DNA of 64,000 nucleotides, taken from the NCBI RefSeq assembly GCF_026230105.1, contig NC_079479.1:11853734-11917733 (forward strand), read 5' to 3'. The position numbers and the translations under genes are program-made. How positions within the stretch are numbered: position 1 is the stretch's first letter; each line of letters starts with the position of its first letter. The notes under the pieces are model-generated. The model had not been told where the DNA came from, did no database searches, and saw only the letters and a program-made list of their open reading frames with translations. The DNA is from Diorhabda sublineata (taxonomy: Eukaryota; Arthropoda; Insecta; Coleoptera; Chrysomelidae). Of the stretch, positions 40,901-50,113 are shown piece after piece.

Positions 40901-43900
40901 CCACTGATAATTGTCTGTCAATACTTACTGCCTCATCAGCATGCTATGTAAAAAGCATCAATACATCACGCTCTGGGCCCTGGGGAATGTTTTAGCGGTA
41001 AACTTTCCTCCGGGTCCAGAGTCGGCCCGCACAACAACATCATTATTTCAAATAAATTTTTACTACTTTTTCTCCTTCCTACCTCATATGGAAGGTGAAA
41101 ACACAAAAAAAAATTTTGGGTCCAGGGAAAAGTTAATTAATTTTTTGTTGGGGCTCAACGTGTTAATGAATTTTTTGAAAATATTTCTATCTTATAAATT
41201 TCACCCTCTAACTTCCATGTCACTCACTTGCTTCTTGAATATTTTCTTATCCTTTTATTTTATAACTGTATATAGACGAGAGGATTGTTATAATAAAGAT
41301 TTATTTTCTATTTTCAGGTTAAAGTCAGCAAATCTATGGACTTTGATATCGAAAAATCAATATTAAGAGATGAGACGTTTTACAAAACGCACAATATTGA
41401 TGTTGTTAAAGGTGTTGAAGCTACTGCTGTCAAAACTGACGACCATAATGTTATTTTGAGTAATGGAAAAACGTTAAAATACGATAAACTTTATATAGCA
41501 ACAGGATCTAATGCTAAAAAATTGAAAATTCCTGGTTCAGATTTGAAAAATGTTATCGTTCTGAGAAACGTCGATGACGCTAAGTAAGTTTGTATCCAAG
41601 TTGCCCTACTTTTCTTTGATAGACCTCTTGTTTAGAATGATACAACTTCAGTCGAACTTTATCTAAAGTTTATCTTATTTCACACACTCTTGGCAAAACC
41701 CAATTGTTCCAGAACAATGCAATCCAGTAACCTGTCTAATAATACATCAGGGTCTCGTGGAATTACCTCTTTTTCCATCATCTTCCATTAAGGGTGGTAC
41801 GATACATTATACTTCCTTCGTCGTTTGTTTCATCATGTGGATCCTTTCCTTTGTTCTTCTTGATATCGCCACTAGTACTTTTAACTGTTTTCTTTTAGTG
41901 GATGTTAGATTTAGTTTTTTTAAATTTAGACGATCAGTCTCCTCATATGGAGATTGAAATGGGTCCGTACAAAATTTATTTCATGTTCCATTGGTCCAAT
42001 TCTTCGTATAGCTACAGTTTCCTAATGCTTACCTGAAGCTTGAAGCTTCTTTCAATGCCTCTTGGCACTCTACCTATACGCTGTAGACTCACATTCATAC
42101 GCGACTTACGCCCCTATCCAATTTTTTCTGTTTTGTAAAAAATTGTTTAAAAAATATTGTTTTTTTAATGCATTTCTCGTATTCGCCGAATGTACCGTGT
42201 GGTAATTATCTAGATTAGGTTACACCCCTCCGATTTCGTTAAAATTTTAGTATGTTATAGAGAAAATTATGCTGAAAAATTTGATGTATATATGTAAAGC
42301 GCGGAAATCTAACCTAATGTCTAACCTAACCTAACCACTATACACATAAATTCATAGAATTTTATCTTTTTCATGGACAAAAAAAAACAAATATTGATAA
42401 ATTTACTACCGATAGTCGTATGTAAGCAAACTAGACTAAATTCTCTGCAAATTTTATGATACATCATTAGGTAATGAAGACTTGCGAAGCTAAACTATGA
42501 AATTATTTTTATTTTTCTGGAACTTCAAAGTTGAAAAACTATGTGAAGGGATGATTTCCGCGCTTTACATATATGCATCAAATTTTTCAGCATAATTTTC
42601 TCTATAACATACTAAAATTTTAACGAAATCGGAGGGGTGTAACTTAATCTAGATAATTATCTTCCATATTATTCATTATAAATTACCAATTTCTTGTTAT
42701 CTCTATTATTATCATATACAAAAAACTTTAAATAAAAGCTATGATGTTTTGATTCAACTATATTGAAATAGTTGTAAAAGTAGCGGTCAAATTGTTGTAA
42801 TATACAAGAAAATAATAAGAGAACTTGTAGATTTTCAAATTTTTGAAGTGATCTATTTCCTGTTTTCAAAATTAAGTAATAGACTACCACCTTATACCGT
42901 TTTTCTGTTGAAAATCTCATTAAATTAACTACTGTAAATATGGAAAAAACATTATTAAAGTTAAGCACTTTTTTTTATATTTACAGTAACTACGGGGTGG
43001 AGCAATAGAACGCAATTAAGTATAGGCTAAAAAAATAAATACATAATTGTTGAAATAAAAGATATGTTGATTAGGTAAATCAATGAAGTTTATTTTTTAA
43101 AAATAACACCATCTAAACGACTGCAATCTCGAAGACGGCATTCATCTAAACGCGAACGCAAATTTGTGAAAACTCTTGTCAATAAATCTGGAATGATTGC
43201 TGCTATTTCTTGGCGGATATTTTCTTTTAGCTGCCTGATGTCCCTCGGATTGTTCATGTAGACTTTATGTTTAAGGTGTCCCCACAAAAGAAAATCAAAA
43301 GGCGTCAAGTCAGGGTTACGTGGGGGCCAAGGAATAACACCTCATTTGGAAATTAGTCTTCCAGGAAACATCTGTCTCACAGCCGCCATAGAGTCATTTG
43401 ATGTGTGACAGGTCGCTTCGTCTTGTTGGAACCAAGTTCTCGTATTTGCTATTCTTGATCTTGCAAGTTCTGAAGTCAAATATGCCTTTCACATGGCAAC
43501 ATAGCGGTCGGTGTTAACGGTGATGTTTCATCCTCGTGAATCTACAAAGAAGAAAGGGCCAATAATTCCTTTGTTTGAGATTGCTGCCCGTACCATTGCT
43601 TTCGGACTATGCAGTGGTTTTTGTGTTTCATTTTTGGATTTCGATTTTATCGATTTACGAACCTATTTAAATGAAAATGAGTCTCATCTGTAAAAGGGAT
43701 GTTGTCAAAAGTGGAAAATCGACTAAGCATTTCTTCAGCAAATACCAACCTTGCTCAAAAGTCGGTATCTTCTAAGTTCTGTGTTAATTGGAGCTTATAA
43801 GGATGCATCTTAAGATCCAACTGCAAAATTCGCTGTAAACTTCTTCGCGACAAGTTTAAAGCCGCCGATCGCTTCCGAATAGACATATGCGGATTTTCTC

Positions 43901-46900
43901 GTACTGACTCCTTCACCCTATTAATATTTTCTGTGGTCCTAGACGTTCTTGAACGACCGTACGAACACAAAAAGCGCGTCGCTTTCCGTCAAATTGACTA
44001 AAACTCCACAAGTGCAACTATCCAACCACGCTAAGCTCTCCCCACCCACGCACCGTTTACCTCGGGAAAAAATTTGATGCAATATGCACGTTATATTGCG
44101 CCACCCTGTAGTTTATGATATTTTTTGGAATCACCTGTTTAGGAATGAAATATTTGAAAATATAAATTTTGTCGTGCAGTTTACCACGAAATACTAATAA
44201 TATAATGAAATAAAACATTTTTTTTTCTAATACCAATTATATGTTTCTAGATACACACTTTCTCAACTGTCAGAAGATAAAGAAGTAGTAGTTTTGGGTA
44301 GCAGCTTTATAGCTATGGAGGGCGCCAATTATTGTCAAAATAAATCTAAAAAAGTAACAGTAATATTTAGGGGAGAACTACCCTTCCAACCGCTTTTGGG
44401 TCCTGAAGTTGGAAAAGCATTCATGAAGTTATTCGAAGAAAAAGGCGTACACTTCATAACGAAAAACACAATAACGGAAATTAGAGATGATGGCAAAGGA
44501 AATGTAACAGAGGTTGTTTTAAAAGATGGTAATATTTCCATACAATATCGAGTTTTATTTGAAAAAATTTTGATAAACAGTTTCAAAATTGGCGTTAGTC
44601 GAAATAACATGTGAGAAAATGAAGAACTTGGAGTTTAAATTGTTCTGTTTATTTACTCCATGTGAATAATTTTCAATATACTGAAGGTTCTAGTTATCAA
44701 AAAAATTAACTTCTGATCCCTTATCGTGTATTGATAATATTCCTGTTATGCGTAGGTTTCTGTAAAAAACAAAGATAAAATTTTTGAATTTAGAAACAAA
44801 TATTGTTGATTGTCTGAATAAAAACAATCATAGCAAAGACAAAATCGATAATTAACTTTCCACAAATCATACAAAGTACAGTACTGGTATCCTCTGGTAC
44901 ACAAGCTTCAGCCTCCATCTATTGTAACATGATCAGACGTTAATATTCATAACACTTTCAGATTTGCAGGTCTTGTGTGCTTCCTTTATTATCTATATAC
45001 AAAAAGTAAAGAGGACGAATGTTAAAAAACAATTCAAAGTTTTTCTTTTTTATACACACCCTAAATACACTAAATTATGCTTTTATTTATCTCACTGTAT
45101 TCTCCTTTCCCAGTTCTCTCTCTATTTCTTCGTTTTTCTTTGCACTTCTTTTTCCTTCCTGTGTTATGTTTGGGCCTGTTTTAGTTCTCATTATCTTTCT
45201 TTAGTTTTTTTTAGTTCTTCCTCTACTAGTCTTATTAGGGTTTTATACATTTTTATTTTATTGTAGAATGTAAACGAACTAAAAGGCCTTCTTAGAAATT
45301 GATTTCATTAAAACGGCCTCAACATCCTTTAAATAAGTTATGAAACTATATAAAAAGTGCCGCCGCAATGTGAATGGTACTTCTGTAAACTGCCCTCCGC
45401 ATACTATTCACATTATACAAAAGGACCAGCTTCGCGGTCTATGTCAGTGGATGAGTTCCTAACAATATTATATGTAAATAAAAGTACTGGAAACATCAAG
45501 CATATGTTCCACTGTAATGAAGAAGATAAAAAGACTAAGGAAGGAATGGAAAAACGTTGAGATGATAAGAGTAAATAATCAGGCATAACACTGATAAATA
45601 CAAAGAAAATTAAAACAAAGTACTATTAACAAAAACCTGTAATAGCTCAAGGAAGAAATAAACCACTTTGATGAAATATAAGATTCATATAAAAGAAGTT
45701 TGCAGCTTAATTCCATTAAAGATTAAATAAGTTAGTTTTCTAGTGTTTGTTTTCATCAGTAATCTTTTCTACCATTCTTCTAGACGGTTATTTTATCTGT
45801 TGCTCTTGCTTTAAAATAATTTTAGTAGCCACTCAAAATAAAGACAATTTTTATTTATTTCATTACTTCTAATATTCAATTCTAATTAACTTGGAAGATT
45901 AAAAAGTTAAAATAATTATGTAGTATAATATAGATTTACCTAATAATAGTAATAAAAATTGTATTTCAATAATGACAAACTTAAAGACTCCACAAGATAA
46001 GATTTTTCAAATATATTTTAGGTTCGACACTGAATGCTGATATTGTAATAATGGGGGTAGGCAGTACCCTCGCTACAGAATTTTTGAAAGAATCCGGCAT
46101 CGAAATCCGTCCTGATGGTTCCATAGAAACTGATGAATACCTACAAACTAATATTCCTGATGTTTTAGTTGGTGGTGATATAGCTTATGCTCCTGTATGG
46201 TCACACAATAATCAGAAAGCTTCTATAGGACATTATCCTTTAGCTCATTATCATGGAAGAATAGCAGGATTGAATTTATTGGATAAGAAAACTCCTCTAA
46301 AAGCCGTGCCTTATTTCTGGACTATGCTTTACGGAAAGGGTATTAGGTAAGTTTATCGCATATTGGATATCTTTTTATTATTAACTAGCTTCACGTATAT
46401 AAGTGTTTATTTTTATAAACTCTTATTATTTATGTATTACCAAGGATAAAAATAGTTATTTGATAAGTATTTACAATGCCTCTTTATATACAACGTTGGA
46501 CGTTTGGTTTCTCGGGATGTATACAGATAATTTATTTGTTTCACACACTCGAGAGAGAGCAACGTATAGTTGACCGTGTGAGAAGCAGCTTACATCAAAA
46601 TCCACCCCTGAAACGCGTAGAGTCTGACCTTGTGCTTTGTTGATAGTCATTGTATAACAAAAACTAACCGGGAATCGGACTCGTTTAAAATGAAATGGAA
46701 AGTTGTTTGGTATGAGAGGGGTTCTTGGTATGAACACCCGCTCGCCGGTGCCACATCCTGTCAAAATTTCCCCATCTATTACGTTACGCTGAGATAACTA
46801 TAATTTAAGTCTTGTTCCATTACAAAGTTTGGGTGGACTTATGTTCCGCAATAATATAATTTGAATTTCTCTTTTCAAATGAATAATGTGCGAAGGAAGG

Positions 46901-49900
46901 CCAGGCGCGCTCAAAGAATTTAAAAATTCCACTGGGTAATTCGTCGAGTCGTCTTGCTCCTTAACTCGGTTTATGGAAACATACTCAACAGATTCTCCTT
47001 CAACTTTGTTCAAGTATATGTAAATGCGTTAAATCACACGATCTAGACGCCCAATTGACGGGCCCCAATCGTGAGATGAATTGTTCACTGAAGGTGCCTC
47101 TCAATTTGGCCATTGTTTCGCGTGCCGTGTGGCATGTGGTACCGTCTTGTTGAAACCACATGTCAGGAATCTTCCATTTTCAGCAAAAAAAAATCGTCAA
47201 TCATCACATGGTAGCGCTATCCTTTCACAGCAACGTTCCGGCCATCGTCGCTTTTGAAGAAGTACGATGATGCCTCCGGCCCATAATCGACACCAAACAA
47301 TGACTTTTTTGGGATGCATTGGTAACTCTTGCAATGCTTCTGACTGGTCTTCACTCCAGATGCGGCAATTTTGCTTGTTGAAGTATCCATTCAACCAGAA
47401 ATGAGCTTGGTCGCTGAACACAATTTTTCGATAAAAAAATGGATCACCCTCCAATTTTGCCAGCGCCCATTTACCAAATGTTAAACGTTGTGGGAGATTG
47501 TGTGGCTTCAATTCTTGCACCAGCCGTATTTTATGAGGTTTTACACCCAAATCCTTTCGAAAAATTTTCCGCATAGTGGACTTACAGAAACCTAATCGCT
47601 GCGAATCGACATTTCACAGTTATCAGTAACACAGCCGCAATATTTTCTTCGGTCCTCACTGTTCGTTTGCGTGTTGGTGGTTTAATGTCCAATAGTGTAA
47701 ACTGGGTTCTAAATGTAGTCACAAGCTTCCGAATAGTTCCTTCAGTAGGCCGACCAAACTGCCCATAAATTGGAAGTGCGCGATGCACTCTCTTAACCGA
47801 GCACGAATTTTGATAGTAAAATTCAATAATTTGCAAGCGTTGTTCATATCGACATCTCAATCGTTCCGAGGAGTCAATATGGTTCTTTCGCAAAGTCAAG
47901 AGTTTGCGTGAGGAGTTTGAATTTAATTGCCATAAACAACGAAAATGAGGTTTGATAATGACTCAACCCTACGGCGTAAACTGACATGCAAAACGATTTT
48001 ACCATCTTCCGGGTATCTGCCCTCGCCAATTTGTAGCAATATCTGTGCATCGCTGCTGCCACCTATTTGCGCTCGCATATTCACTGTTAAGTGCATCCGA
48101 GTAATGTGTCAGTATAATACTTACTCCGAAATTGATAAAAATGAATTTTATACTGAAAACCTCTTTATCTGTATCCATTCCATTGTATTTCCTAAAAAAC
48201 AACAAATCGCTATTAGAAGTGGATTTCATTTATCAACCTTATCAAATGTATATCACCAGTAATTTAATACTTTCTTTTAAATTAACATAAAGTTTATTTT
48301 ATCAGTTATCACTGAAAACCTGGAAAATAATTTCACACACTAAATACAATTTATCTGTGTCGTCGAACGTTCTCGGTGAAGATCTCTTATCAATTTTTGT
48401 AAAGATAAGATTGTCGCTATTTAATGACCGGCATTGTATCACTAACAAACTAATAGTACAACAGCTATAAAATTTATACACGTATCTTTTGAAGGTTAGA
48501 ACTAACTGAAAAACATATATATTAATACCAATAGCGCCATCTATGTGTCAGCCTTCTGAATAATTAGGAGTTTGTCGTTTACGTATTAACTTGGTATTTA
48601 ACTTTCATTGTTTCCTAAATTTAATCTTTAAATTTCTTATTGTATGCTTAGGTGATCATAAAAATTCTCATACAATGGTTATAATTAATTTGAAAGGGCT
48701 AAACTCAAGGAAAACTTGTATTTATCTTCATTAAAAATAAATTACCCAATATTGTAACGATATATTATAATCAATTGAGTACTGTGTAGCTGTTTTTCTG
48801 TTCATATTAATTAATAAGTAGAATTATTAAGATATAATAATGATCGAACTCTAGCTGACAAAATTTCATATTTTTTTTATAGACAAATACAGTATCTAAT
48901 CTGAGAGATCTTTCTAAATTTCCATGATGTAGAAGATATATGTATGAGTTACATACTTTATTTTAATATTTTTAAAAACTAAAATTTAATTCAATGATTT
49001 TGCGAAATTTCTTGAGTTGAAAAAAAGTTTTTATTACGGAATCATATATTTAGCAATTCTTCATGACGAAATGAGATATTAAAGCGATTCTTTTTTAGAA
49101 ATGGGTCCCGTGTGAATATCTAAAAACTAATGTCTGCGTTTTTGGAAATCTGTTTTTGATTTCTTTAAAAAGGGTTAAATTCATTTGATGGAGAATGCAT
49201 GGAGTTTCGATCTATAGATTCTGTGTTACAAGTTGATAATGCAAACACGCTCAATCCTTCAGGTTTCCTGGCACATAGACTTATTCTAAAGGTTGGAACA
49301 CCGATAATGTTGTTACGAAATCTCAATCCTCCTAAACTGCGCAACGCTCTTCATAAAAACTTAGTCGAGGCTACAATTATAACTGGATGTGCCAGAGGCG
49401 AATCAGTCTTTATACCACGCATACCCCTTATACCTTCAGACTACCCTTTTCAATTTAAAAGAATGCAATTCCCTATTAAGAATCTGTTTTGCTATGATTA
49501 TAAATAAATCAAAAGATAAATCTTTGAAAGTGGCAGGAATCTATTTGATCTTTTCTTTCTAACACTTCCAAATTGAATTAATGCATAGAATACATAAGTC
49601 TTATCTCATTGAATTATCCCTATATTACGCGAGGTTCAATTAACCGCGGGCGAATCCGCGACGGGTATTGCTAGTACTCTATAATATTTTCAGTAACATT
49701 TTCACTATATTAATTGGTAACTATAGTTATTAAGATTTTTATCAGTATTAGTTCATGTTTACTGTTTCTATTTAGGACACATTAAACACATATTTGATAA
49801 GTGAAGTGGATAAAATTTATCATTTTTGATCACTTTAATTAGTTATGTACTAAATAATTGATAATTAAAACCTTGTTCCAGGTATGCTGGTCATGGCGAT

Positions 49901-50113
49901 TATGATGAAATTATCTATCATGGTGATGTGTCTGGATTCAAATTTGTTGCTTTTTATATAAAAGATGGTGTTGTTGTGTCCACAAGCTCTTGTGGAATGG
50001 ATCCTGTAGTGTCCCAGTTCGCTGAACTATTGGCACAAGGCAAAACTTTAACCAAGGAAGATCTTAAAGGGGATGATCTTTTAGCATGGAGATCGTGGAT
50101 TGTTCCTAAATAA
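25906..50113 (+). CDS. AIFM3: Apoptosis-inducing factor 3-like oxidoreductase (Rieske + FAD/NAD)
   Basis: Predicted NAD(P)H-dependent flavoprotein with an N-terminal Rieske iron-sulfur domain. Exons join in phase: 25906-25945, 35043-35557, 41318-41583, 44251-44528, 46022-46346, 49882-50113, giving 551 residues (human about 605). The start MGCSTSK fits an N-myristoylation signal like the MGGCFSK start of human AIFM3. Rieske ligands: C64/H66 (CTHYGAPL) and C83/H86 (CQWHGACF). FAD-binding GGGPSG is at 151-156. The NAD-binding loop reads GSSFIAMEGA at about 290-299. A second FAD motif, VLVGGDIAYAP, is in exon 5. The C-terminal reductase domain carries YAGHGDYDEI and FKFVAFY. PYDR at the exon 2 end joins VKVSKS, where human has PYDRPKLSKS. 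Introns of 2.7-9.1 kb are filled with mobile elements. Known AIFM3 work links it to mitochondria-dependent cell death; the electron acceptor is not established here. Confidence 0.93.
27928..28045 (+). CDS. Candidate alternative first coding exon of AIFM3
   Basis: Inside AIFM3 intron 1, an ATG opens 39 codons plus one base and ends exactly at an AAAG|GTAAAA donor. This is the same phase (one base, G) as exon 1 (ACAG|GTGAGC), so it can splice to exon 2 at 35043 without frameshift and would give a 577-residue isoform. The peptide begins MPTVTNESCIV, has an aromatic/arginine stretch QWFWRRIRSFF, and ends EKLDKG. It lacks the myristoylation site and has the hydrophobic-plus-arginine character of a mitochondrial targeting or membrane-anchoring segment. 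A TTTTAG at 27880-27885 could be an upstream acceptor. Matching phase and composition are seen directly; use as an exon is inference. Confidence 0.55.
28210..28640 (+). mobile_element. LINE reverse transcriptase C-terminal fragment
   Basis: Plus strand. Segments typical of the end of a LINE ORF2 are visible: GKDYGLNINKPKT near 28270, INVNGGIIKNVEKFKYLG near 28345-28400 (then a stop), an ARNVFSK-like segment near 28450, and LIGLIKTQKPRIWDTC near 28530-28580, close to the usual RxxYLGH motif. The reading frame is interrupted several times. The catalytic YADD region is not present, so this is a 5'-truncated fossil. Confidence 0.65.
29139..30170 (-). mobile_element. Family A DDE-type transposase relic, copy 2
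   Basis: Minus-strand pieces in the same order as copy 1. At 30154-29879 there is a FHPPVTDSYKKCHAFNIKIKAAD segment, with the Cys-x2-Cys position read S/C, then EREYLKKDLE-like helices. Near 29750 a short NRNIKM-like remnant is followed by IIDHKFFVSGYSYVSCDQDFGLVEK (29690-29600) and PEDWKQVIQAAR. At 29411-29139 the C-terminal tail reads SISEKKKKYSIELLSCIPP. Frameshifts separate the parts. Shared features with copies 1 and 3 define the family from this window alone. Confidence 0.6.
30775..30872 (+). other. Short orphan exon-like open stretch
   Basis: Plus strand, after a TAA: TGNPVFSSQKSTDPVDPLA followed by KEFLPEYKIDIQ, ending at CAG|GTAATA, a plausible donor. Composition is unlike the surrounding AT-rich DNA. 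No protein was recognised. It could be a lost exon, a retrocopy fragment or chance. Confidence 0.2.
31680..31806. repeat. GC-rich patch with short palindrome
   Basis: A C+G-rich island in AIFM3 intron 1 (about 31690-31805) with the near-palindrome CCAGGGGCCCCGCCCCTGG at about 31768-31786, followed by GGGGGCGAAGCC. The open minus-strand frame over it (31808-31626) is not a recognised protein. The origin is unknown; it is probably part of an interspersed repeat. Confidence 0.4.
32294..32992 (-). mobile_element. piggyBac-like element, 3' part
   Basis: Minus-strand translation of about 32985-32690 gives a piggyBac C-terminal region: KACLDKLFMHLVTP, then a cysteine-rich domain with KKRCGVSK, YLCPSCDRPMCD and ICTDC. 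Downstream, at 32295, the sequence TTAACCCGTATTGGTCACAC fits the piggyBac rule of a TTAA target followed by CCC at the terminus. A stop lies within the cysteine domain. The rest of the transposase is not next to it; hAT sequence abuts at about 33000. Confidence 0.6.
33000..33660 (-). mobile_element. hAT transposase relic (GTF2IRD2/ZBED-like)
   Basis: Minus strand. 33599-33345 reads TTTSGVVTKLKQK, then CIIHQESLASKNLKIDHVM, then NFIRTRGLNHR. 33256-32993 reads HLTDLNIKLQGKNL, RLEDFHKMNEMEFPISNH and HLRMELIDLQSD. These are hallmark segments of the hAT transposase lineage related to the GTF2IRD2 C-terminal domain. A frameshift region with stops lies between the two pieces. The segment RLEDFHKMNEMEFPI recurs almost unchanged at 39955 in the other hAT copy, so both belong to one family. 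Confidence 0.75.
34480..34690 (+). mobile_element. mariner (MLE) transposase C-terminal fragment
   Basis: Plus-strand frame reads LPYSPDLAPSDYFLLPN, the canonical mariner motif around the third catalytic Asp, followed by a LVRKLFHPNEEVMAYFAK-like segment and a FLDGLQ ending. Upstream transposase sequence was not recognised. It is a small 5'-truncated relic in AIFM3 intron 1. Confidence 0.7.
35539..36230. repeat. Direct duplication, copy 1 (includes AIFM3 exon 2 end)
   Basis: Begins inside AIFM3 exon 2 at GGTTTTACCTTATGACAGA, crosses the GTAAGT donor and runs into intron 2. It is matched, with substitutions and small indels, by copy 2 at 36414-37110 (offset 875 at the start). Landmarks shared by both copies: TTTCGAGTGTT, TTCTCGAATAATTCTAGA, AACAAGAATCTAAACAAATCGTC, and an ACCGGACATGACCGGCTACA stretch. 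Confidence 0.85.
36414..37110. repeat. Direct duplication, copy 2 (pseudo-exon end)
   Basis: Diverged second copy of 35539-36230 in AIFM3 intron 2. It repeats the last 19 bases of exon 2 (GGTTTTACCTTATGACAGA) with an intact-looking GTAAGT donor, but has no upstream acceptor or coding body of the exon. It also carries a section of about 100 bp (around 36970-37070) not in copy 1. Confidence 0.85.
37111..38730. other. AIFM3 intron 2, unassigned repeat-like stretch
   Basis: Between 37460 and 38700 base composition is more mixed than in AT-rich intron, and several open stretches exist (minus 38365-38129, plus 38160-38477, minus 38683-38474). They look like decayed retroelement or transposon coding sequence, but no motif allowed a family call. 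Confidence 0.3.
38738..39766 (+). mobile_element. Tc1/mariner element with TIRs, decayed
   Basis: Left end CAGGGTGTCTCAAAAGAAAG then TTCACCTTTG at 38738. The right end near 39766, read on the minus strand, contains AAGAGAAAGTTCACATTTG, giving imperfect terminal inverted repeats. Plus-strand transposase traces: RHEPELSIRKRAVALNV near 39075, FQHDGASAHTSNRSLARVR near 39370-39420, LTPMDFC near 39485, and LVKSKVYAYKP near 39510-39545. Many stops and frameshifts. It lies in AIFM3 intron 2. Confidence 0.8.
39888..40520 (+). mobile_element. Non-autonomous hAT element with intact 8-bp TSD
   Basis: A 633-bp element bounded by CTCTATAT at 39880-39887 and again at 40521-40528, the 8-bp target duplication expected of hAT. 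The left end is CAGTCATGTCAAAGATACG and the right end (minus strand) is CAGAGGTGTCAAACTCAA, which share CAG-3 bases-TGTCAAA. Inside is only the C-terminal transposase part: NNRFEDFHKMNEMEFPI (about 39945), and near 40180-40360 remnants of the dimerisation region (FDSTYLCVP, ISNQFLKMTTTNMIPDI). The N-terminal two thirds are deleted. Confidence 0.85.
40530..41317. other. AIFM3 intron 2, 3' part; unassigned
   Basis: Mixed-composition sequence at 40560-41050 (for example around CCAGAGCGGTTCTATGAACC) suggests another interspersed repeat. The open + strand stretch at 40911-41366 overlaps the exon 3 acceptor and is not a gene of its own. Confidence 0.3.
42202..42660. repeat. Foldback MITE with arms of about 107 bp
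   Basis: Left arm 42202-42309 (AATTATCTAGATTAGGTTAC then CCTCCGATTTCGTTAAAATT, ending TAAAGCGCGGAAATC) is repeated inverted at 42550-42660 with very few mismatches. The central 240 bp are unrelated to the arms and have no coding potential. A short CCTAACCTAACC run lies just inside the left arm. The long arms and short unique core fit a foldback-type MITE. Confidence 0.85.
42993..44108 (-). mobile_element. Tc1/mariner element with TIRs and TA target
   Basis: The left end CGGGGTGGAGCAATAGAACG and the right end (minus strand) CAGGGTGGCGCAATATAACG form TIRs, each flanked by TA (42991-42992 and 44109-44110). Minus-strand transposase: HTH part at 43970-43755 (SIRKRSAALNLSRRSLQRI, then LKMHPYKLQL), WFQQDEATCHTSNDSMAAVR near 43430-43375, and a C-terminal part from 43308 (LTPFDFLLWGHLKHKVYMN, ending DGVIFKK). 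The middle is shortened and has stops. Confidence 0.88.
44529..46021 (+). other. AIFM3 intron 4 (1.5 kb)
   Basis: Donor GTAATA at 44529, chosen because GAT G joins GT TCG to give the conserved VVLKDGSTLNAD reading; acceptor TTTTAG ends 46021. At about 45350-45480 a dispersed repeat is present that resembles part of the 36.1/36.9 kb duplication (GGACCAGCTTCGCGGTCTAT against GACCGGCTACACGGTCCATG). Confidence 0.65.
46385..47020 (-). mobile_element. Helitron 3' fragment (Pif1-like helicase C-terminus)
   Basis: Minus strand. 47013-46798 reads YPVEFLNSLSAPGLPSH and ILLRNISPPKLCNGTRL, then a stop, followed at 46764-46471 by GERVFIPRTPLIPNNFPF, FCYTMTINKAQGQTLRVSG and CFSHGQLYVALSRV. This is the C-terminal part of the Helitron RepHel helicase, including the AQGQT and ALSR motifs. 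CTAG followed by T at 46388-46385 (minus strand) is consistent with a Helitron CTRR end. It lies in AIFM3 intron 5, antisense. Confidence 0.85.
47026..48010 (-). mobile_element. Tc1/mariner element, 3'-truncated
   Basis: Minus strand. N-terminal HTH region at 47899-47582 (QRLQIIEFYYQNSCSVKRVH, TIRKLVTTFRTQFTL, RTVRTEENIAAV). Catalytic region at 47574-47197 (KDLGVKPHKIRLVQELKP, KIVFSDQAHFWLNGYFNKQN, WSEDQSEALQELP, VIVWCRLWAGGI). Then WFQQDGTTCHTARETMAKLR near 47150-47090, stopping after a SRSCDLT segment at about 47030. The expected continuation (P-DFFLWG and onward) is absent, and Helitron sequence begins there. It is related to, but distinct from, the copies at 38.7 and 43.0 kb. Confidence 0.85.
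48260..49150. other. AIFM3 intron 5, AT-rich stretch
   Basis: No gene or recognised element between the mariner 5' flank and the second Helitron fragment. Confidence 0.4.
49190..49674 (+). mobile_element. Helitron 3' fragment with hairpin terminus
   Basis: Plus strand. 49199-49507 reads RSIDSVLQVDNANTLNPSGF, GTPIMLLRNLNPPKLRNALH, TGCARGESVFIPRIPLIPSD and YPFQFKRMQFP, the same RepHel region as at 46.4-47.0 kb in the opposite orientation. It ends with CCGCGGGCGAATCCGCG, which forms a GC-rich hairpin, then GACGGGTATTG and CTAG|T at 49671-49675, the classic Helitron 3' end. The AQGQT-ALSR part of the helicase is missing. Confidence 0.88.

Larger units (their letters stand above)
41584..44250 (+). 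other. AIFM3 intron 3 (2.7 kb)
   Basis: GTAAGT donor at 41584 and TTTCTAG acceptor ending 44250. It holds the foldback MITE (42202-42660) and a Tc1/mariner relic (42993-44108). The first 600 bases show only unassigned pyrimidine-rich sequence. Confidence 0.7.

Noticed and set aside
40911..41366. 151-codon plus-strand open stretch before AIFM3 exon 3
   Set aside because: It overlaps the exon 3 acceptor in a different frame from the true exon, and its composition is intron-like.
42310..42360. Interstitial telomere array
   Set aside because: Only about two and a half CCTAA units, inside a foldback MITE; too short to call telomeric.
44335..44610. Minus-strand open stretch opposite AIFM3 exon 4
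   Set aside because: Antisense shadow of a well-supported exon.
49928..50113. Separate 61-residue gene
   Set aside because: It is the end of AIFM3 exon 6, joined in phase from 49882.
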